Below are positions 1-8,800 of a DNA stretch of 11,893 nucleotides, piece after piece. The notes under the pieces were generated by a model. That model did not search any database. It was given only the letters and a program-made list of their open reading frames with translations, and was not told the DNA's origin. The position numbers and the translations under genes were made by a program. The DNA is from Dissophora ornata. Its lineage: Eukaryota > Mortierellomycota > Mortierellomycetes > Mortierellales > Mortierellaceae. The number at the start of each line of letters is the position of its first letter. Positions within the stretch are counted from its first letter, which is position 1. Location: NCBI GenBank assembly GCA_025201705.1, contig MU616960.1, positions 17,858 through 29,750 of the forward strand. Direction: 5' to 3'.

Positions 1-858
<858 letters not shown>

Positions 859-1090
859 GGCAAGAATGGAGTTCCAATTCGAAGCGAAAGAGTTGTTGCT
901 GTCCTGTCTTGTGTTGTCCTGGAAGAAGCGAGAGAGCAACGTCCGGAGAGGTGGTAAAGTATACAGTTTTGCTGAGTGTTTTCTTTTTTTTCTTTTTTTT
1001 TGTACACAGTGACTGTCATAACATCACAAAAAGTACATCGTGCGATTGGTCTCCTTCCATTCCGCCAAAGAATTCAAGAACAAGATCACT
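859..1090. promoter_or_regulatory. Divergent promoter between the DEAH helicase and JMJD7 genes
   Basis: Only 232 bp separate the two divergent start codons, so both core promoters and 5' UTRs must lie here. On the plus strand it holds a nearly pure T tract with two C interruptions (about 979-1001), the kind of poly(dA:dT) element known in fungi to exclude nucleosomes between divergent genes. No clear TATA box is seen. A minus-strand ATG at 1019 is out of frame with the helicase start at 858, so a helicase transcript starting above 1019 would carry an overlapping upstream ORF. The promoter role is inferred from gene layout. Confidence 0.6.
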
Positions 1091-2596
1091 ATGGAATCGC
1101 CAGGACCACAGTATGGATTCGATGATGCAGCTTCTGTCAAGATAGGCCTCGAGGAAGAGATCCGCTCTCTTATTTCTGAAGTCCAAGGTTCGTTTTCCAC
1201 GATTCTTATTTTTTTTTTTTGTTGCCCTGCGAAAGGAATCGGTGCGCCACCAATTTTTTTTTATTTTTTTTGAACCTTCCCACAACTCAACTCCTTGGAA
1301 ATGAATAAATGACTAGAATTCAACAGGTCAACCATTGAGCGGATAGAACTTCCAACCGCACTAGAGTTCCACCGCTTTGTCGCCAAGAATCGACCTGTTA
1401 TTATATCCTTGCCTGCCTCTGCCACAACCATCCACGAACCCTCTTCTACGCGTGCTAGACCCTCGTCACAGGAACAGCAATGGGCATGGCCTGCATTCAC
1501 AAAGTGGACAAATGATTATCTCTCCAAGACCCTAGGCGATAAGGAGATCACGGTCGCGTGTACGCCTAATGGATGGGCGGATGCCGTCGTAGACGACACG
1601 TACTTTGCAATGCCCTGCGAAAAGAAAATGACCTTTGCCAAGTTTCTGGAGGGAATGCCGACTCGGATGCACAGAGGAAACATGGTCGGACAGGGTTTAA
1701 GTGAGGATTCAGAGGGAAACAAAATCAGGGAGAATGCGGACCCTTACCAAGAGGTACGGTATATTCAGCTGCAGAACGGAAACTTGATGACAGAGTATCA
1801 AGAACTGCTACACGATGTTCCAGCGGATATTCCATTTGCATCTGAGGCACTTGGCAAGGCGCCGGACGCGGTCAATTTTTGGTACGGGGACGAGCGGAGT
1901 ACTACGTCTTTGCATAAGGGTAAGTGAAGCATTGTTATACTTATGTTACATGATAATCTTCACGTCCCCAACGATGGATAGCTAACTTGTCCTCTGCTCG
2001 TCTCCAGACCATTACGAGAATATTTACGGAGTCATTGCAGGAAGGAAAACCTTTACACTGATCCCGCCGACGGAGCAGTATTGTCTACATGGTAACGAAT
2101 ACGGCCTAGTATACCCGCTATAAGCGCTGTGGAAGGAAATTCTGACAGCGATTGCCTCTTATTATATATACCTGTAGAAAAAAACTATATCGCTGCAACC
2201 TATGTCGACACGCAAGATTCATCCAAACCAGCACAGCCAACATCATCGGCGTCAATCTCAACACTTTTGCCACGATATAAACTTGAACCCATGGAACCTC
2301 TAACGCACACGAAATGGATTGCATTGAACCCCTCCCACGAACCTCGGGAGGAGCTGCTGGAAAAATACCCTCGCTTCAACATATGCCAGCCTTTCAAAGT
2401 CGAACTGAATCCAGGAGAGTTGTTGTACCTGCCAGCGATGTGGTACCACCAAGTGGAGCAGGAACCCGATCACGAGGGCAAGTGCATTGCTGTCAACTGG
2501 TGGTATGATATGGGCTTTGAAGGCGATCGCTTTGCGACTGCCGTGTTCATGTCAAACCTGGTGCAGCTTGTCGGTCAGGATGAAAGCTCTCCATGA
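1091..2596 (+). CDS. JMJD7: JMJD7-like JmjC-domain Fe(II)/2-oxoglutarate oxygenase
   Basis: Probable ortholog of JMJD7, a 2-oxoglutarate oxygenase; human JMJD7 is known for (3S)-lysyl hydroxylation of the translation-associated GTPases DRG1/DRG2 (an endopeptidase activity on histone tails has also been proposed). Exons: 1091-1187, 1317-1919, 2008-2091, 2178-2596 (1203 nt, 400 aa). Introns are 129, 88 and 86 nt with donors GTTCGT, GTAAGT and GTAACG and acceptors CTAG, CCAG and GTAG. Splicing recreates SLHKDHYENIYG, giving the iron-binding H232-x-D234; the distal His is H352 in LYLPAMWYHQV. K247 (GRKTF) fits the 2-oxoglutarate-binding lysine. Other family blocks are WADAVVDDTYFAMP, PFASEALGKAPDAVNFW and CIAVNWWYDM. 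The start has A at -3 and G at +4. The protein is longer than human JMJD7 (316 aa), partly through a Ser/Thr/Pro-rich insert of about 25 residues after RPVII. Exon 3-4 joining is the least certain: the alternative acceptor at 2135 would leave only a 44-nt intron. Confidence 0.9.
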
Positions 2597-2633
2597 TACA
2601 GAGACGCACTTGATAGAGGCAAACATCGTAGAT

Positions 2634-2639
2634 TTTATT
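2634..2639 (-). terminator. Candidate poly(A) signal AATAAA of the PAH gene
   Basis: On the minus strand AATAAA lies about 100 nt past the PAH stop codon (2740). It is only 38 nt from the JMJD7 stop on the other strand, so PAH cleavage 10-30 nt further on would fall at about 2605-2625, close to or at the end of JMJD7 coding sequence. It is the only canonical hexamer seen on that strand in the gap. Confidence 0.5.
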
Positions 2640-2653
2640 GAAACCGCATCTAC

Positions 2654-2659
2654 GATAAA
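2654..2659 (+). terminator. Candidate variant poly(A) signal GATAAA of the JMJD7 gene
   Basis: Plus-strand GATAAA (a known weak variant of AATAAA) lies 58 nt after the JMJD7 stop and is followed by a GT-rich stretch at about 2680-2700 that could be the downstream element. No canonical AATAAA exists on this strand in the 143-nt convergent gap, so this is the best candidate, not proof. Confidence 0.35.
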
Positions 2660-2739
2660 GAATACCTTAAGACTGATAGTTTGATTGTGTACATTTGTCT
2701 TCCTGCTGAAGAGTCATCGGACGCTATCTCATTTTCAGA

Positions 2740-4376
2740 TCAAGCCAACTTCTCAAGTGCATCCACAAGGGTCAGCATGTCGGATTTGATCGACTGCGCA
2801 TAGCGCAGGACCTTGTCCTTCGAATCCAGGATCTCAATGCTCTCTGTGTACGCATTGTATCGCACCGAGAACGGTCTTTGCAGCGAATTCGCAAAATCCC
2901 GGACACGCATCTGCGCATCTTTGAACGACTCTGCCACAAAATACACAGGCTGGTACTCCGTGATCGGATACTTTTGCACAGCAACCTTGGCTGGCTCAAA
3001 CGGTCTGACCTCTGGCTTGTCGCTCAAGCAATACTCGAGCTCACCAAACGATGAAAGCAGACCGGCACCATATACACGCAGATTGTCGCCTTGCCGGCAG
3101 ACACCGAACTCAACCGTGAACCAGTAAATGGTAGCCAGGCGCTCAATGTCCGTGTCACTTGCGCCTAGTGAAGCCAGCCCAATCTCTTGCGAGAAGTCTG
3201 CAAAGGCTGGATCGGCAAACAGGGGCACATGTCCCAGAAGTTCATGGCACACATCCGGCTCGGGTGTGTAGAGGGGCCTGGAGTGGTGCCTGATATACTG
3301 AGTCGAGTGGAAAACCCTGAAGGCCAAGCCGTTCAAGAAGTCACGACTGGTCAACAGACCCATCACAGGTCGCAAAGTAAAGCCTGTGCAGTCCTTCAAG
3401 AACTTCGAGACACCATCGAGCTGTGGAATGTTGGAAGGTCCATATCCACAGTTCTGGATCAACAGCGGAAATACGTACTGGTGCTCTCGACAGGCGTGTG
3501 TCGGGAACATGGTGATGAGTTTGTTGAAGACTGTGGTCCACGTATCGATCTCGACTTTGGTGTATTCAATATGGGGAATAGGTTGACCCCTAATATGTGA
3601 ATGCAGTACATGGACAAGTAAAAGGAGACATTTTGGTCATCATTCAGGGGACGGAGGGAGAGGGAGAGAGAGGGAGGGAAAGTCATTTTGCAAGAAAGAA
3701 GCGAGAGAGAGACACGTACGTCCTGTATGTCTTTGCAATATTTGTGATCTCTGAGCGGCGAGCACGGTAGACAGCATCCTTGGCACCAGGATGATCAGCA
3801 TTGAGCTCCTCACCCATCTCAAGCACCTTGTCCGCAAACGTGTCCAGATCGACCATCTTGCGAGGGAACCATGGCGTTGAGTCTGGCAGCTCCGCTACAA
3901 GTTGGGGAGCATGGCACGGGTAACCGCAATCAGTAAGAAGATACAGTCATCAGTTTGAGCAAATACATGAAATGCTCTGCTTACAAGTTGCAATGGCGCC
4001 TGAGGCACCGCCTGTGCCGACAACATGGACCTGCTTTGCAAGGCTCTCGAGCTTTTTGGAGACTTGGGAGACCTGTTCAGCATCAACGGCGTCGAAGTCG
4101 ACGAAGAAATCGTAGTCCCAGTCGGACGTCTTGCTTGGGCGTCTAGAGACGATAGAACGGATTGCTCAACGGAGGTGTGGTTGGTAAAGGCAACTGCGGG
4201 ATATATATGTTATGCCAAACTTACGATTCAATGCGGGTGAGAGAGATGTTCATGGCTTTAATCGCGCCCAGGCACTCGTCCAAGGCACCGACTTTGTCTG
4301 TGATGGAGAAGTGGATGGTGGTCTTGACCGGGACGACGGTAACGTCGGCGCACTTGTGAAGCTGCGGAGTAGACAT
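2740..4376 (-). CDS. PAH: Phenylalanine 4-hydroxylase with ACT regulatory domain
   Basis: Non-haem iron, tetrahydrobiopterin-dependent aromatic amino acid hydroxylase converting L-phenylalanine to L-tyrosine with O2. Exons: 4376-4225, 4142-3985, 3894-3720, 3589-2740 (1335 nt, 444 aa; human PAH has 452). Introns are 82, 90 and 130 nt with donors GTAAGT, GTAAGC and GTACGT. Residues about 12-95 form the ACT domain, with GAL (30-32) and IESRPS (49-54), positions that bind allosteric Phe in animal PAH. The catalytic domain starts near TPWFPRK. Iron ligands are H277 and H282 ([11 protein letters not shown]) and E322 (IYWFTVEFG), each offset by 8 from human H285/H290/E330. [28 protein letters not shown] and [17 protein letters not shown] match PAH rather than tyrosine or tryptophan hydroxylase; a dual preference cannot be excluded from sequence. 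The start ATG has A at -3. The C-terminal helix, which forms the tetramer in animals, is present ([16 protein letters not shown]). The gene is convergent with JMJD7 and divergent from Dicer. Confidence 0.96.
3646..3682. repeat. Polypurine/polypyrimidine tract in PAH intron 3
   Basis: A 37-bp stretch of G and A on the plus strand with a single C (3652), built from GGGA and GA units; a shorter GA run follows at 3701-3712. In the PAH pre-mRNA it is a C/T-rich tract within the 130-nt last intron, starting about 55 nt above the acceptor, so it may reinforce 3' splice-site recognition. Such tracts can be length-variable and can form triplex DNA in general; no function is shown here. Confidence 0.75.
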
Positions 4377-4674
4377 AGTGAATGCTCCTTTGTGCCTTTC
4401 TTTATTGGGAGGGAATAAGAGTGAAGGTGGAGAATATGTGGAAGCAAGTGATAGACAAGGAGAGAAAGGGAATGAGAGGCTTTGACCAGTTTAGGCATAT
4501 TTGTTGACGTCCTTCCCACGCACAGGAGTGCACCTGTCTTGCATGAATACATGGACGATGCTGGTCATCAGGCCAACCGCGCAATCAGCCATGAAGAAAG
4601 AAGGTCGGTGCCCGCACCATAATAAGGAAGAGCCGTAAGGTCTCACACCTTTTCTTTTTGTGGTTATTGTTGGC

Positions 4675-4690
4675 AAAATAAAATAAAATA
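4675..4690. repeat. AAAAT pentanucleotide repeat
   Basis: About three copies of AAAAT in tandem in the PAH-Dicer intergenic region, roughly 300 bp above the PAH start codon. On the minus strand it reads TATTTT repeated. It is too distant to be called a TATA box for PAH with confidence. Confidence 0.6.
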
Positions 4691-5139
4691 GATAGAGAAG
4701 ATAGAAGAATGAGGGAGTCAATGTCAGTTATCTGGGGCTTCCTGCCATCCAGCAAAAGCACCACCGACGACCGCCACAAGGACAGCAGACTGCAGTGATT
4801 CTGCCCGACAAAGTTGCCGCGATCATCAACCATTGATATGTATGATTATTATCATTACAGTCCTAGGTTAAATACTAAGACTAAGGAGCCAAATAGGGGC
4901 CACGGAGACCGTTTTATTTTATATCCGCGTGACTTGGGAGCACCGAACTCATAGTTGTCCACGCAAGGGGACAAAGTCTGATGGGCCTCATTTTGGGTGC
5001 ATTTCGAGTCCGACATATTTTCTGGTCGGCCTTCTCAACTTCAAAAGCAGTCGTATGCAACGGACTTGCTGGCGAGACAGTGAGCCAAGTCGATATCTTT
5101 TTTTTTAATCGGAGTGTAAACGCTCTATCCTGAAAGTAT

Positions 5140-5156
5140 CGAGCCTCCCTGGCTCG
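5140..5156. repeat. Perfect short inverted repeat CGAGCC-TCCCT-GGCTCG
   Basis: A 6-bp GC-rich stem with a 5-nt loop in otherwise AT-richer intergenic sequence. It is not followed by a T run and no gene adjoins it, so a terminator role is not supported. It could be a chance palindrome or a small protein-binding site. Confidence 0.4.
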
Positions 5157-5838
5157 CAACATCTATGAAGCTACACCTGGGCGACAAGGGATGCGGAATT
5201 AAAGTTCAAGCTGAGCCATGTTCTACACCTCCTTTCCCTCTGCTTGTTAGTCCAAGATCTTAGGATCGAGCAACATGCAAGGCAAAGCAATACAAAGTCG
5301 GTCGATGGCACTCATATGCTCGCGTGGTACGATGAAGATCATCACAAGTCGACAGAGCTGTGCTGGTTATACATAACATTGGTAGCTCGTTTAGTGTTGT
5401 AACGAGAATCTGGAGATGGACATCCCTGGACGGTTCCGGTTCCCAGACTGCAGGCCGGATGCGAGGAGAGTTGGAGGTGGAGCAGCAGCCAGGTCAGCGA
5501 CAGGCTTCCACCGCACGAGGTTCGTGTGTACGATTGAGAGTGAAAGAGTGGAGCCTGGTGTTTGTCATCTTGCCGACAAGTGTGGATCAAAAATTTCTCA
5601 TGGTGTGGTTCACACAGTGACTGCAGTGAGTGGCTGGCTGCTCCCAGGGGCCAAGACGCACCTTTGTTTCTCTCTGCCTCACTTTCACGTTCTCACACGC
5701 TCTGTCTCCTCCTAATGATCCACACTCTTCCGTGATCCCAGAACGGACTAGGGACAGACACCCATCCAGTCCGCTCATCCCATCGCCCTACTCATCCCAC
5801 TTTTTTCGTCGATTGTGCATCCCCAGTAACAAACAAAC

Positions 5839-8800
5839 ATGCGTCCAGACAACGACGAAGGAGACTTGCTGGTTTTCGAAGACGAACCCTTTCTACCAGC
5901 TGTCGTAACAGCACCCTTCTCATATTCAAAAGTCCCAGATCTACTGTCAAGCTCCTGTCAGGGGCTTCCACTGTTGCCTGCTGCTCTCACCCCCGCAGTC
6001 AACGCCTTTCCTCATCGTACGGCTTCTCCCCCAGTTGTTGCAACCCCCAGTTCCAATGCGCGCACAGGTGTCAATACCTCCTCTCCGACCACTTCCTTTG
6101 CCACATCCAATGCCGCCACATCCGCTCGGCCGCAACCCCGAGCTTCAGATACTCTGATCGATACACCCGTCAGTTCTACAGCTGCCCATCTGAGTGAGGT
6201 AGTGGTGCCTGAAGTTGCGCGGGATCCGTTCTTGGTTCCTCGGCAATACCAATTGGAGCTCTTTAGAAAGGCTTTGAAGAGTAACATCATCGCAGTAATG
6301 GACACTGGCAGCGGCAAGACATTAGTCGCAGTGATGCTGATCAGGGAGATGATGCAACGCGAACAAGATGCCCAGCGTAGCCCTGCGGAGGTAAAGAATC
6401 GACACTTCACAGAGTGACCCAGTTGTCCAGGCCTCACAAGTTAACCTTTCGTTCGGCGATTGCATGATGATGTGTTATAGCGCAAGATCTGCTTCTTCGT
6501 CGTGAACAATGTACCGCTCGTCATGCAGCAGGCATCTGTGATACGGGCGAACAGCGCCGCCGAGGTGATCGGGCTGTGCGGTCCGAAGGAGGCAAATAAC
6601 CTCTCTCAAGATCTATGGGCCTATGTTCTCGACGAAGTGGACGTTGTCGTTTTGACCGCACAGATCCTGCTGGATGTCCTTCTCCATGGGTTCCTTACGA
6701 TGAGCAAGGTCAGAGCCGCTATGTGATGTACTCTTTCACATACCCTGGCTCACGCAGGCATGAACTTACAATATGTGCTCTATTGGCAACAGATTCATTT
6801 ACTGATCTTTGACGAGTGCCATCACACTCGCAAGAACCACCCTTTCTGCCGCATTATGAAGGAGAGATACTACACCACGCCTGATCATGAGAGGCCAAAG
6901 ATTTTTGGCATGACCGCGTCTCCATCACTGGAGTCGGGCTCTCGGATGGAGAGCTCGGCGAAGTAAGTTGCTCTTTTCAGTCTGTTCCTTTTCTTCTTTG
7001 TGTGATCCGTGTATATACTCCACAACATGTATGATGTTTCTAACACGAGATGTCTATTTGGCTTTGCCAATGGCAGGGAGCTCGAATCACTCATGGACGC
7101 GAAGGTATATACTGTCGACCAAGGGCAGGTTCTGGCCTTCATCGAGCGACCGCGCGAGTTTATCATCCAATTCCACCCATCTCCCCAGTACCAAACAACG
7201 ATTTTGACGCACCGACTCCGCGAACAGTGCTCCATGGTTGACAGACTAGAGCTTTTGTTCACGTCGGCGGCTGATGTTCTTCAACACCTTGGTCCCTGGT
7301 GTATCAACCGTCTTTGGCAGCTTCAAGTGGAAAAACTGGTGGAGGTCAAAGACAATGGGCCTCTCAGCGCCGCGACCATGGTGGCGGCCAATATCGTCAA
7401 GGCCATGCCCTTGCCGCCTCCAAAGTATTCTGAGGCATATTTGTCGCCGAAAGTTCTGAAACTGATTCAGCTTCTGCGCGTTGCAGCTGTCGGTCTCGAT
7501 GATGACTTTTGTGGGATTGTGTTCGTAAAAAGACGGGATACGGCCATAGCGCTATGTTTGCTTCTGCAGGAAATTGAGGAATTTCGTGGAATCTTCCGTG
7601 TCCAAATTTTAGCGGGTCACAATAACGAAAGCGAGAAGGTCATGCGGATGTCTTACCGGGACCAAACTGCGATCATCTCCCACTTCCGTAATAAGACTTA
7701 CAACCTATTGGTCGCAACCAGCGTCGCCGAGGAAGGGCTGGATATCCAGCCCTGTAACTTTGTCATCAGGTACCTGAATGCAAACGTCCATGTTTTGAAG
7801 TGGACTGAATCTGTAGAGATGTATCAGCACTAATCGGTTATACGTATGATTAGATTCGACCCAGCAACGTCGATCATCAGCTACATCCAGTCGCGGGGAC
7901 GAGCCAGAAAGAGTGATTCGCGTTATATCACAATGCAGGAGCTGGATAATCGCACCGAGGAAGCGACATTCGAAAAGATCAAGCGCGCTGAGGCGACCAT
8001 GAAGGAGTGGTGTCACAACCTTGATGAAGACAGGGTCATGAGAAATCCAGTGGATGGCGATGACGACAGCGCGCTGGAAAAGTTGATGCCCTCTCAGACC
8101 TATAGTGTCGCATCAACGGGAGCTCTTCTCACCCTGGATTCGGCCATTGCAATCGTACATTATTACTGCAGTACCCTTGCTGGAGACGAATTTTGCTCCC
8201 TTCGGCCCGACTTCAATGTGATGTCCAACGGATCATCTGGGTTCATATGTGATCTTACCTTACCGCCCAACGCCCCCATTCGCCTGGTGCAGTCGGACCG
8301 CACTTCGACCAAGTCTATGGCCAAGAAAAGTGCAGCTTTCAAGGCTTGTGAAAAGCTGCACACTCTCGGCGCTTTGAACGATAACCTACTGCCTATCATT
8401 CCAGACCGACCAAAAGACGAAGGCACTGGTGAAATTCGAGCGCTTGATGTCAAAGGCGAGAACAAGTCGTATCCTGTCGCATCTCCAAAGTTCTGGGCTC
8501 AAGTGCCTCGGAGGCCCGGCGAAGACGTGTCGTTGTTTGGATGTGTTATAGAGCTCGCATCGAAGGACTTGGAGCTGCTAGGAGGAAAGGAAAGATACCG
8601 TACCATATGCCTTTTAACACATCGACCTCTCCCTTGCGATATTCCTCCATTCAATCTCTATGTCGACGGCGCCAGGAGACTAATGACCTTGAGAAGGATC
8701 CCTATGCCAGTGGTCGTAGACGAGGAGCGCTTGATCCTGCTTCAGCAATTTACTCTCATGATATTCCAGAGAATGTGTCGGAAGACCTTTGAGTGTCTGC

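Larger units (their letters stand above)
4377..5838. other. Divergent intergenic region between PAH and Dicer; no supported gene
   Basis: This 1.46-kb gap carries the 5' regions of both flanking genes. Next to PAH (about 4380-4480) the minus strand is C/T-rich, as is the plus strand just before Dicer (about 5660-5820); pyrimidine-rich leaders near transcription starts are common in fungi. Several open frames of 60-100 codons exist on both strands but overlap each other, lack recognisable motifs and do not extend through splice sites. No tRNA A/B boxes, 5S rRNA, transposon ends or long repeats were recognised. Small features are an AAAAT pentamer repeat at 4675-4690 and a hairpin at 5140-5156. 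Confidence 0.65.

Noticed and set aside
859..939. Extending the helicase start to 939
   Set aside because: The codon there is TTG; the first in-frame ATG is at 858 and has a good context, so the longer form is not supported in a eukaryote.
1188..1326. JMJD7 intron 1 ending at the CAACAG acceptor (1326)
   Set aside because: It puts exon 2 out of phase and meets a stop within a few codons; the CTAG acceptor at 1316 restores the frame.
2092..2135. A 44-nt JMJD7 intron 3 ending at 2135
   Set aside because: It is in phase but far shorter than the 82-130 nt introns elsewhere here, and lacks a pyrimidine tract. The acceptor at 2177 has a TTCTGAC branch-like site and pyrimidine-rich tail and aligns better with JMJD7.
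5195..5215. Weak tRNA B-box-like sequence (AGTTCAAGCT)
   Set aside because: No A box, acceptor stem or cloverleaf can be drawn around it.
5416..5715. 99-codon plus-strand ATG frame in the PAH-Dicer gap
   Set aside because: Composition and sequence show no domain, another plus frame and a minus frame are open over the same bases, and no splice extension links it to Dicer. Kept only as a note in the gap finding.
6963..6980. Very short Dicer intron ending at TTTTCAG near 6980
   Set aside because: 18 nt is too short to splice and the continuation hits stops; the acceptor at 7076 gives the conserved [13 protein letters not shown] segment.
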